Shown here piece by piece: positions 1 through 6,034 of a stretch of 8,943 nucleotides of DNA. How positions within the stretch are numbered: the stretch's first letter is position 1; the number at the start of each line of letters is the position of its first letter. Source of the DNA: an uncultured Eubacteriales bacterium (lineage in GTDB: Bacteria > Bacillota > Clostridia > Lachnospirales > Lachnospiraceae); contig URMF01000082.1 of assembly GCA_900548855.1 (NCBI GenBank), positions 1 through 8,943 of the forward strand. Direction: 5' to 3'. The notes under the pieces are model-generated. The model ran no database searches and was not told the origin of the DNA. It was given only the letters and a program-made list of their open reading frames with translations. The position numbers were made by a program, and so were the translations under genes.

Positions 1-639
1 TGTAAGTTCTATGCTCACAGCGATTTTTCTATTAAGGGACTTTTTTTACAGCCCCAAATTAGCTGGAGCAATAATATCATCATTATGGAAAAATGTAAGG
101 ATGATTTGCAACGTGAATTTTACATTTAAATGACGAAAAGATATGGTTGGACTAAGCGTATTTTAACTAATTTTATTGAGGCACAGACCTATGAGAAATA
201 TTTACTGAATCAGACGAATTTTGATTTAACACTTCCGGCTGAGCAAAGGGTACAGGCTAAGCTTGCGGTAAAAGACGAATATACATTTGATTTTGCGGAA
301 TTATCACCGGAATACCCTGGACACGAATTAGAAATTCAATTGGTAAATAACATAAGAGCATTTTTGATAGAAATGGGTGGAGACTATGCATTCATAGGAA
401 ATCAATATCATCTGACAGCATTGGATGAACAGGTTAAATTACCAGACGAGAATCCATCTATTGGTATTATTATTTGCAAGAACAAGGATAAAACTTATGT
501 AGAATATGCTTTAAAGAATATTAGTGCACCGATTGGTGTGGCTACATATCAGTTAAGAAATACGTTACCGGAAGAGATGAAAGCATTGCTTCCGGAGCCG
601 GAGGAGATTGTGAAGAGGTTAAAGATATTGGAACTATAG
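1..639 (+). pseudogene. DUF1016/YhcG-type PDDEXK nuclease, broken (5' end outside window)
   Basis: One reading frame runs from base 1 to 639 but is cut by a TAA at 127-129. Translation on both sides matches one protein: the piece before the stop (core ISWSNNIIIMEK, then REFYI) and the piece after it (MTKRYGWTKRIL, YEKYLLNQTNFD) are consecutive parts of the DUF1016 N-terminal domain, where a lysine codon would be expected at the stop, so AAA to TAA is the simplest explanation. A second lesion is in frame at about 406-414: FIGNQYHL passes directly into TALDEQVKLP, whereas family members have about 40-45 residues there that carry the IDLL...ELK catalytic core. The C-terminal end (ENPSIGIIICK, VEYAL, PIGVATY) is normal. 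An ATG at 130 could restart a 169-residue product, but no ribosome binding site precedes it and it would lack the nuclease centre. Intact relatives are PDDEXK-fold proteins often found in accessory or restriction loci. Family assignment is from memory of the family, not from an alignment. Confidence 0.85.
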
Positions 640-728
640 TTAATATACAGGATGATTTGCTGTTGGAAAAGTTCCGTGTCAGTAATTGAATATATTATGA
701 AAAAAACACACAATAAAGGAGAAATATT

Positions 729-1187
729 ATGATAAATAATGCATTAAGTGATTATTCGGATATGTCCGATGATTTTGAATTTGAAAAGGATGAGGAGGAG
801 GTTACGATTAGACCATATGAAGTTGATTGCCTTCCAAATGATTATTTTGCAATGAATTATCGTATGGAAATTGTAGAGGATAAGGATGAGGGCGGTTTTG
901 TGGTTTCATTTCCGGAGCTTCCGGGATGTATTACCTGTGGAGAAACAGTAGAATCCGTTGTCGCAAATGCTTTAGATGCCAAGAAAGCATGGTTAGAAGC
1001 TGCTGTGGAAGATGGTATTGAAATCCATGAGCCGGACAGCTTAGAGGATTATTCTGGACAGTTTAAACTTAGAATTCCACGAAGTCTTCATCGTTCCCTT
1101 GCAGAACATTCTAAGAGGGAAGGTATCAGCATGAATCAGTATTGTGTATATCTTCTTTCCAGAAACGATGCAGTTTATTCAAAATAG
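729..1187 (+). CDS. HicB-family antitoxin with C-terminal ribbon-helix-helix domain, apparently orphan
   Basis: This 152-residue protein has the two-part HicB layout. Residues about 44-103 form the HicB partial RNase H-like fold (EDKDEGGFVVSFPELPGC, then GETVESVVANALDAKKAWLE). Residues about 111-147 form a ribbon-helix-helix DNA-binding segment (QFKLRIPRSLHRSLAEHS, then GISMNQYCVYLLSR). Family members bind and neutralise the HicA mRNA interferase and repress their own operon. The start at 729 is chosen because AAGGAG at 716-721 lies 7 bases upstream. The first 40 residues are an acidic extension (DDFEFEKDEEE) that shorter HicB proteins lack. No HicA-like ORF (about 60-80 residues with a dsRBD-like fold) is seen immediately upstream, where the DUF1016 remnant ends 89 bases away, or downstream. 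The partner is therefore lost or encoded elsewhere. The HicB family call is firm; function as an antitoxin here is inferred. Confidence 0.86.
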   Translation: MINNALSDYSDMSDDFEFEKDEEEVTIRPYEVDCLPNDYFAMNYRMEIVEDKDEGGFVVSFPELPGCITCGETVESVVANALDAKKAWLEAAVEDGIEIHEPDSLEDYSGQFKLRIPRSLHRSLAEHSKREGISMNQYCVYLLSRNDAVYSK

Positions 1188-1212
1188 CGGTTGCATACAG
1201 TATTTGCAATCG
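1188..1212 (+). terminator. Weak hairpin just after hicB stop
   Basis: CGGTTGCA (1188-1195) pairs with TGCAATCG (1205-1212) over 8 bp with one G-U pair and a 9-base loop, starting on the base after the stop codon. The following bases (TTATAATG) are a poor U-tract, so it may be an inefficient terminator or an mRNA-stabilising 3' hairpin. Bases 1213-1365 downstream hold no gene that I can recognise. Confidence 0.35.
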
Positions 1213-1365
1213 TTATAATGAAATGGTAACACTTTGGCAACAGAAAATCAGTAAGCCAAAATAAAATGTGCAAATGAAGTAAAATATTGGCGGATTCCAA
1301 ATAAAACTTAAACAAAATAGTTTAAGCTAAAGAAGCGGCTTGCCGAGCTTGAATAACGGATTAAA

Positions 1366-1407
1366 ATGCCGAAAGCCTGTATTTATGCGGGTTTTCGGTA
1401 TTTGCTT
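1366..1407 (+). terminator. Long perfect-pairing hairpin with T-rich tail
   Basis: ATGCCGAAAGCCTG (1366-1379) pairs with CGGGTTTTCGGTAT (1388-1401) over 14 bp with three G-U wobbles and an 8-base loop, followed by TTGCTTT. This resembles an intrinsic terminator, or the end structure of a lost element. It absorbs the ATG at 1366, which makes that ATG an unlikely start for the frame downstream. Confidence 0.55.
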
Positions 1408-1419
1408 TATCAAATGCAT

Positions 1420-1572
1420 CTGGTGGATGATAATATTCCATTAGAGGGCGTGTTTCATGGATATGATGAGCTGGATAATGAAAGAATTGATTTGGATTTC
1501 TGTTGGCTTTCACTAGAGGATTTAAAGAAGGATATGGATAATATAAAGATTTATATGTCATCTGTGTATTAA
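1420..1572 (+). pseudogene. NUDIX hydrolase C-terminal remnant
   Basis: The frame encodes about 45 residues reading LVDDNIPLEGVFHGYDELD, NERIDLDFCWLSLEDLKK and DNIKIY, then stops after an unrelated MSSVY. The pattern (acidic residues, IDLDFCW, then leucine-rich LEDLK and an expected IYPT-type ending) looks like the C-terminal third of a NUDIX hydrolase, downstream of the Nudix box GX5EX7REUXEEXGU. That box, which binds metal and catalyses nucleoside-diphosphate cleavage, is absent, so the product cannot be active. The open frame extends upstream to an ATG at 1366, but this is inside a strong hairpin and lacks a ribosome binding site. Family identity breaks off near 1554, exactly where the primase-like fragment in another frame begins. 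The NUDIX call rests on a short tail and is moderate. Confidence 0.45.
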
Positions 1573-1651
1573 ATGGAATTGATCCACTGGTAGAACGTTC
1601 AAGATCAGGAAGAGGTGCACATATATGGCCTGGCATATATTCTTCTGGTAA
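1557..1651 (+). pseudogene. Fragment of TOTE-type archaeo-eukaryotic primase (AEP) domain
   Basis: Bases 1557-1628 read VICVLNGIDPLVERSRSG followed by RGAHIW. The segment VERSRSGxGAHxWIFF is a hallmark of the AEP-like primase domain of large TOTE conflict-system primase/helicase proteins, which are predicted defence or anti-element proteins. After tryptophan (1626-1628), 8 extra bases (CCTGGCAT, 1629-1636) shift the frame. The expected next residues IFF then appear at 1637-1645 in the new frame, followed by W and a TAA at 1649-1651. The extra bases lie between two copies of CATATAT (1620-1626 and 1634-1640), which suggests a slippage or junction event. Only about 30 of the many hundreds of residues of such proteins remain; the helicase part is absent. 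The fragment follows the NUDIX remnant without a gap. Confidence 0.6.
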
Positions 1652-1702
1652 GATAAAGTTGTGTTGAAATAGAAGCAAAAGATGAAAAACAGGGGGATCT
1701 TC

Positions 1703-2215
1703 ATGGGAATTTTATTATGCGGCCTTAATGGGGCCGGGAAAAGTACGATTGGGAGAATTTTGGCAGAACGCATGTCCTGGCAGTTCATTGATAATGAGGA
1801 CTTATATTTTCCTAAAGAGGATGCCTCCTATCTGTTTTCAAATCCGAGGAGCAAGGAGGAAGTTATACATCTTCTGGAGGAAAAGATCGAGGAAGACGAC
1901 CGGTTTGTTTTTGCAGCGGTAAAAGGGGATTATGGAGAAAAGCTGCTTACGAAATTGGATTACGTTGTTTTGATTGAAGTACCCAAAGAGACAAGAATGG
2001 AGCGGGTAAAAATGCGCTCGGTCCAGAAATTCGGGGACAGAATACAGGAGCAAGGAGACCTCGCCGATACAGAGAATGCATGGTTTTCGGTAGTGAACAG
2101 CCGGCCTGAAAATTTCGTCACCGAGTGGTTGGAACGTGTACCGTGCCCGGTGATCCGCATTGATGGAACAGCTCCGGTTGAGGGGAATGTCGACTATCTT
2201 TTGAGAAAATTGTAA
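1703..2215 (+). CDS. Small P-loop NTPase, shikimate/adenylate kinase-like (AAA-type)
   Basis: This is a 170-residue cytoplasmic protein with a Walker A motif, GLNGAGKST, at residues 7-15 directly after the first beta strand (MGILLC). ERMSWQFIDNEDLYF follows the first helix and resembles the substrate-binding DxD/DxY region of shikimate-kinase-type proteins. LDYVVLIEVP (residues 85-94) fits a Walker B/core strand, and the arginine-rich TRMERVKMRS (97-106) fits a lid segment. Length suits a small nucleotide or metabolite kinase, but no residue set fixes the substrate. The start at 1703 is preferred over the in-frame ATG at 1682 because AGGGGGAT (1691-1698) sits at good spacing upstream and the P-loop then falls at the usual distance from the N-terminus. 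The gene is intact, but is flanked upstream by NUDIX and primase remnants, and its last codons overlap an acetyltransferase remnant in another frame. Confidence 0.75.
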   Translation: MGILLCGLNGAGKSTIGRILAERMSWQFIDNEDLYFPKEDASYLFSNPRSKEEVIHLLEEKIEEDDRFVFAAVKGDYGEKLLTKLDYVVLIEVPKETRMERVKMRSVQKFGDRIQEQGDLADTENAWFSVVNSRPENFVTEWLERVPCPVIRIDGTAPVEGNVDYLLRKL

Positions 2216-2427
2216 ATACGCTGGAACAGGATGAATTTTATGTGAGGGTAAGCCGTGTGGAAATACCTGCATCGATCACAGCAGTGGAATTTTACAGAAA
2301 GTTTGGGTATGATTACAAGAATGGAAAAAAGGAGCTCGATGAGGAACATCACTATCGGTTGGAAAAGGTTGTGAAAGCAGAAAAATATGAGTATAATAAG
2401 GTTGATCATAAGAATGATATAGGATAA
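2206..2427 (+). pseudogene. GNAT N-acetyltransferase C-terminal remnant
   Basis: In the frame shifted from the kinase gene, codons from about 2206 read KIVNTLEQDEFYVRVSRVE, then IPASITAVEFYRKFGYDYK and KELDEEHHYRLEK. The block ASITAVEFYRKFGY is the typical C-terminal GNAT helix alpha4/beta7 region (residues that pack against coenzyme A), and EEHHYRLEK is the usual terminal strand. The N-terminal half with the acetyl-CoA pyrophosphate-binding R/QxxGxG/A loop is missing, so this is only the last about 60 residues of such a protein plus a short extension to the TAA. A GTG at 2242 could start a peptide, but no ribosome binding site is evident. The junction lies inside the final codons of the kinase gene, implying a rearrangement at about 2200-2210. 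Confidence 0.7.
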
Positions 2428-2448
2428 AGATAAAGGAGATCAAAGTTC

Positions 2449-2799
2449 ATGCAATTCATATGTTATCCGAAATGTTCAACCTGTCAGAAAGCCAGGAAAT
2501 GGCTTGAGGCAAATCATCTGGAATTCACGGAACGTCACATTGTAGAGGAGAATCCTTCCTATGAAGAACTGAAGGAATGGTATGCAGAGAGTGGACTTCC
2601 ATTAAAGAAATTTTTTAATACCAGTGGTATGTTGTATAAAGAGATGCAGCTTAAGGATAAGCTTCCTACAATGAGTGAAGAAGAACAGTTGAAGCTTCTT
2701 GCAACGAATGGCATGCTTGTGAAACGTCCGCTTATCGTGAATGGAAACATAATACTGACCGGTTTCAAGGAAGCGGAATGGGAGAACGCGCTGTTATGA
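2449..2799 (+). CDS. ArsC/Spx-family thioredoxin-fold protein (arsenate reductase-like)
   Basis: This 116-residue protein has the length and layout of the ArsC/Spx/YffB family. An N-terminal strand leads into PKCSTCQKARKWL with a CxxC redox pair at Cys9 and Cys12. Next come the helical region PSYEELKEWYAESGLP, FFNTSGMLYKEM and LPTMSEEEQLKLLATNGML, and the family KRP signature at residues 92-94 (VKRPLIV), with Arg93 near the active-site cysteine. Relatives either reduce arsenate with glutathione or thioredoxin, or, in the Spx branch, bind the RNA polymerase alpha subunit. The sequence shows a redox-capable member but does not decide between these roles. The start is fixed by AAAGGAG (2432-2438) 10 bases upstream of the ATG. 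No arsR or arsB gene is adjacent, which argues against a dedicated arsenic operon. The stop codon abuts an alpha/beta-hydrolase remnant. Confidence 0.86.
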   Translation: MQFICYPKCSTCQKARKWLEANHLEFTERHIVEENPSYEELKEWYAESGLPLKKFFNTSGMLYKEMQLKDKLPTMSEEEQLKLLATNGMLVKRPLIVNGNIILTGFKEAEWENALL

Positions 2800-2985
2800 T
2801 TCATTTCCGGGTCATGTGAATGGGTTATGCCGGTGAAATACACGGAGGATTATTATAACGCCATTACAGCACCATGGAAGGAAATGCAGTTGATCGAAGG
2901 CTGGGGACATACTGTTCCACAGGAAAATCCCAAAGAGTTTGCGGATACGTTGAAGAAGATGTTGGAAGACATGGTAGAACAATAA
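2800..2985 (+). pseudogene. Alpha/beta-hydrolase C-terminal remnant
   Basis: Directly after the ArsC-like stop, in a different frame, 61 codons read FISGSCEWVMPVKYTEDYY, NAITAPWKEMQLIEGWGHTV and PQENPKEFADTLKKMLEDM before TAA at 2983-2985. This is the end of an alpha/beta-hydrolase fold protein: GxxDxVxP-type strand (here with Glu where the acid Asp usually sits), then IEGWGHT carrying the catalytic histidine, then the last helix. The nucleophile elbow GxSxG and all upstream parts are missing, and there is no start codon with a ribosome binding site, so it cannot make an enzyme. The fragment is well conserved, suggesting a recent loss of the 5' part. Identity is from motif recognition only. 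Confidence 0.7.
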
Positions 2986-3082
2986 ATTTATTTATAAAAG
3001 TTGAAGGTAAAAATAGTCAACAATTTCTGTAAAAGTAATGGTAAGATATTTTATATGTAATATTAAAAAGGAGGGTTACCAA

Positions 3083-5080
3083 ATGCAAATTTACGTTAAT
3101 GCAAAAGCCAGATGTGATGGCGATGGATCAAAGGAGCGGCCGTTTAAGAGAATCAACGATGCGGCGAAGATTGCGATGCCGGGGGATGAAGTGCTGGTTC
3201 TGCCCGGTGTTTACCGGGAGTATGTGAATCCCATCCATAGCGGAACGGCAGAAAACAGGATCGTATATCGGTCCGTGGAGCCGCTTGGAGCAATCATCAG
3301 TGGTGCGGAGGAAGTGAAGAACTGGAAGCATTTCTGCCAGGATATATGGGTTACGCACATTCCGAACGGAGTATTCAATGACTACAATCCTTACAATACG
3401 CCGGTTTATGGGGACTGGTATTTTGCGAAGGACGAGCGTCACACAGGATGCGTCTATCTGAATGATAAAGCGATGTATGAGGCGCTGACTCTGACAGAGT
3501 GCGATCATGCTCCGGTTTATGAACCGTCCTGGGAGCATGAGTGGACCAGATACAAGTGGTATGCGGAGTGCGAGCGTGATGAAACTGTTATTTATGCGAA
3601 CTTCCAGGGAAAGGATCCGCGTGAGGAAAAGGTTGAGATCAATGTCCGCAGGGAGTGCTTTATGCCCAGTGAAGAGCACGTGGATTTCATCACCCTGTCC
3701 GGCTTTTATATTGAAAAAGCAGCTACGACCTGGGCACCGCCGGCAGCTTATCAGGACGGCATGGTGGGTCCGCACTGGGCCTATGGCTGGATCATTGAGG
3801 ACTGTGAAATCGTCAACAGCAAATGCTGTGGAATTTCTCTTGGCAAATATTATGATGCAGAAAATGATCATTACTTTACCCGTAAGCATGTAAAAAGTGC
3901 GACCCAGATGGAACGTGACGCGGTATGCCGTGGTCAGTATCATGGGTGGTTAAAGGAAAAGGTCGGTTCCCACATCATTCGTAGATGTAACATTCATGAC
4001 TGTCAGCAGACCGGTATTGTGGGAAGAATGGGATGCGTTTTTTCGACCATTGAGGACAACCATATCCATCACATCAATAACATGATGGAGCTTGGTGGCG
4101 CGGAGATCTCAGCAATTAAGCTGCATGCGGCAATTGATGTTGTGATTCGCAGAAACCATATTCATCACAGTACGATGGGAATCTGGCTGGACTGGGAAGC
4201 ACAGGGAGCACGGGTTTCCCAGAATCTGCTCCATGACAACGATGTTCCGGAAGGATCGACAAAGCTGGAAGGCGGCATGGAAAGTCAGGACATTTTCGTG
4301 GAAGTCGGTCATGGGCCTACCTTAATCGATAACAATATTATGCTGTCACGCTATGGACTTCGTGTGGCAACCGAGGGTGTTGCCATGGTACATAACCTGA
4401 TTCTTGGAGCGTTTACCATGGTCGGCTCCGGTGTGGACAACTGGGTAGACGGAAGAGAACAGCGCAGATATACGCCGTATCATATCCGGCACAGGACAGA
4501 GGTTGCAGGTATGATGACGATTCTGCATGGAGACAATCGTTTTTATAACAACATTTTTGTACAGGGACATCCCATTACGAATGAGGAGCCGAAGGAATCC
4601 CCGTTCTATCAGCAGGTTGGTACGCATGTATGGGACGAATATCCGACTTATAAAGAATGGATTGCGAAATTTGACATGGAAGAAGAAAAGCCGGATATGG
4701 GCAAGCTCGAACCGGCACACTTCAGCCATCTTCCGGTCTGGGCAGACGGCAATGTTTATCTTGCCGGGGCAAAGGCATGGAAGAAGGAAAAGCATAATCT
4801 GGTGAAAGATGATGCGGATGTTCAGATCGAACTGCTGGAAGAGGATGGACAGTACAGGCTATCCACCAATCTGTACGATTATCTGGACGGATTTACCACA
4901 GGAATTATCAACAGCGATGTCCTGGGCAAGGCATTTGAACCGGAACAGCGGTTTGAGGAACGGGATGGATCCGATATTGTATTCCAAAGTGATTATCTGG
5001 GAAATCATCGTGGCGTTTCTACGATTCCGGGACCTTTTGCAGATGTGAAGGAACTGGATGAAGTGATCTGGATTGATTAA
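3083..5080 (+). CDS. GH120 beta-xylosidase (XylC-like), cytoplasmic
   Basis: This is a 665-residue right-handed beta-helix glycoside hydrolase. The N-terminus (IYVNAKARCDGDGSKERPF, then PGDEVLVLPGVYREYVNP) is a DUF1565-like start of the helix. The rest follows family GH120, typified by Thermoanaerobacterium saccharolyticum XylC (638 residues): IYANFQGKDP, WAPPAAYQDG, GSHIIRRCNIHDCQQTGIVG, AIKLHAAIDV, GIWLDWEAQG and DIFVEVGHGP. By analogy with XylC Asp382 and Glu405, the nucleophile is Asp370 and the acid/base is Glu407. They are 37 residues apart rather than 23, because of an insert rich in Gly/Glu (PEGSTKLEGGMESQ). The enzyme should release xylose from the non-reducing end of xylo-oligosaccharides. 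No signal peptide is seen, so the site is probably cytoplasmic and needs an oligosaccharide importer encoded elsewhere. The start at 3083 is set by AAGGAGGG (3068-3075), 7 bases upstream; an in-frame ATG at 3038 lacks such a site. No clear promoter or cre site was found in 2986-3082. Confidence 0.9.
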   Translation: MQIYVNAKARCDGDGSKERPFKRINDAAKIAMPGDEVLVLPGVYREYVNPIHSGTAENRIVYRSVEPLGAIISGAEEVKNWKHFCQDIWVTHIPNGVFNDYNPYNTPVYGDWYFAKDERHTGCVYLNDKAMYEALTLTECDHAPVYEPSWEHEWTRYKWYAECERDETVIYANFQGKDPREEKVEINVRRECFMPSEEHVDFITLSGFYIEKAATTWAPPAAYQDGMVGPHWAYGWIIEDCEIVNSKCCGISLGKYYDAENDHYFTRKHVKSATQMERDAVCRGQYHGWLKEKVGSHIIRRCNIHDCQQTGIVGRMGCVFSTIEDNHIHHINNMMELGGAEISAIKLHAAIDVVIRRNHIHHSTMGIWLDWEAQGARVSQNLLHDNDVPEGSTKLEGGMESQDIFVEVGHGPTLIDNNIMLSRYGLRVATEGVAMVHNLILGAFTMVGSGVDNWVDGREQRRYTPYHIRHRTEVAGMMTILHGDNRFYNNIFVQGHPITNEEPKESPFYQQVGTHVWDEYPTYKEWIAKFDMEEEKPDMGKLEPAHFSHLPVWADGNVYLAGAKAWKKEKHNLVKDDADVQIELLEEDGQYRLSTNLYDYLDGFTTGIINSDVLGKAFEPEQRFEERDGSDIVFQSDYLGNHRGVSTIPGPFADVKELDEVIWID

Positions 5081-5085
5081 TGTGT

Positions 5086-5122
5086 ATACCGCATCGGATA
5101 TTTTCATCCGGTGCGGTATTTG
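5086..5122 (+). terminator. Hairpin terminator after the xylosidase gene
   Basis: ATACCGCATCGGAT (5086-5099) pairs with ATCCGGTGCGGTAT (5106-5119) over 14 bp with one wobble pair and a 6-base ATTTTC loop, 5 bases after the GH120 stop. The stem is strong, but the T-run after it is short (TATTTGC), so termination may be partial. The near-perfect symmetry means the structure also forms on the minus strand. Confidence 0.7.
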
Positions 5123-5129
5123 CTATAAT
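5101..5129 (+). promoter_or_regulatory. Candidate sigma-A promoter for the MBL/AEC unit
   Basis: TATAAT (5124-5129) is a perfect -10 box preceded by TG in an extended -10 arrangement (TGCTATAAT). A weak -35-like TTTTCA at 5101-5106 lies 17 bases upstream, inside the loop and 3' arm of the hairpin. It is placed 55 bases before the start at 5184, so the MBL gene could be transcribed separately from the xylosidase. This is motif-based only. Confidence 0.5.
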
Positions 5130-5183
5130 GCAATGAGTAAAAAGGCATAATGAAGGACTATTTGAGAAGGAGACAAGAATATT

Positions 5184-6008
5184 ATGGATTTTTTCAGTTC
5201 GCAGAAAATAACGAATCATATTACAAGGATTTACCTTCCGGGGGATGTTCAGGCATATCTTGTGGAGGGAATGGATAAGTCGGTTCTTATTGACACCGGC
5301 TGTGGTATAGGTGACCTCAAAGCCTATGTGGCAACACTTACCGGCAAGCCGATTACGGTTCTGCTTACACACGGACATCTCGACCATGCACCCGGAGCCG
5401 TACAGTTTGACACGGTATACATGAATTTGGCAGATTGTGGGATTTATGCAGCTCATGATCTGATCCAGCGGAGGATTGACTATGTAGAAACCACTTCCTT
5501 TGCCGGAAAATATAGAAGAGAAGATCTGCTCCCGGAAAATAGTACAGATGCATTTCTGGATCTGCAGGATGGCATGCGTTTTGATCTCGGAGGACTTCAT
5601 ATTACGGCATATGCCTGTCCTGGGCATACACCTGGCTCCATGGCATTTTTAATAGAAGAGGACAGAATGCTTCTTTTGGGAGATTCCTGTAATCCGTTTA
5701 CGTTTTTATTTGACATTACCAGTCTTGGGGTTTCCTCATATGAGAATAGCCTGAAAAGCCTGTTGGCAAAGGTGGAGGGGAGCTATGATGATGTGCTTTT
5801 ATCCCATGAAGCAGGCGGCATACCGTCTATCAATATGATTCAGGATAATATTGCAGTCTGCGAAGCAATTAAAGAGGGGAAGACAGATAATATCCCTTAT
5901 GAGTTTATGGGAAGGAAGGCTTTTCTTGCTTTTAAACAAGGTGCCCAGAATGAATATGGACAGATCAGGGGAAATATCGTTTACAATCCGGATCGTATTA
6001 ATGAATAA
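5184..6008 (+). CDS. MBL-fold metallo-hydrolase
   Basis: This is a 274-residue cytoplasmic metallo-beta-lactamase-fold hydrolase. The dinuclear metal site is complete: THGHLDH at residues 62-68 (ligands His63, His65, Asp67, His68), PGHTPGS with His148, GDS with the bridging Asp167, and SHE with His208. The N-terminal strand NAYLVEG-like region (VQAYLVEGMDKSVLIDTG) is typical of the glyoxalase-II-like branch. Family members hydrolyse thioesters, lactones, phosphoesters or other small substrates; the residues do not fix which. AAGGAG at 5167-5172 lies 11 bases before the ATG. The AEC permease starts 26 bases after its stop, so both are probably one transcript from the promoter near 5101-5129. 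This context suggests a role on the substrate or product moved by the permease, but that is inference. Confidence 0.9.
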   Translation: MDFFSSQKITNHITRIYLPGDVQAYLVEGMDKSVLIDTGCGIGDLKAYVATLTGKPITVLLTHGHLDHAPGAVQFDTVYMNLADCGIYAAHDLIQRRIDYVETTSFAGKYRREDLLPENSTDAFLDLQDGMRFDLGGLHITAYACPGHTPGSMAFLIEEDRMLLLGDSCNPFTFLFDITSLGVSSYENSLKSLLAKVEGSYDDVLLSHEAGGIPSINMIQDNIAVCEAIKEGKTDNIPYEFMGRKAFLAFKQGAQNEYGQIRGNIVYNPDRINE

Positions 6009-6034
6009 TCATTCTGAAACAGGAGATAAAAGCC

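Noticed and set aside
1361..1678. Minus-strand open frame of 105 codons
   Set aside because: It is antisense to the NUDIX and primase remnants, has low-complexity Pro/Tyr/His content and no ribosome binding site.
2449..2799. Arsenic resistance operon
   Set aside because: The ArsC-like protein has no arsR, arsB or acr3 neighbour; the family also includes Spx-type regulators, so a specific arsenic role is not supported.
3038..3082. Upstream in-frame ATG for the xylosidase
   Set aside because: No Shine-Dalgarno sequence precedes it, its 15 residues are not family-like, and the ATG at 3083 has AAGGAGGG at ideal spacing.
3128..3943. Long minus-strand open frame (271 codons) opposite the xylosidase gene
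   Set aside because: It lies entirely antisense to a strongly conserved GH120 gene, has no ribosome binding site and shows no recognisable domain; it is a shadow of biased codon use.
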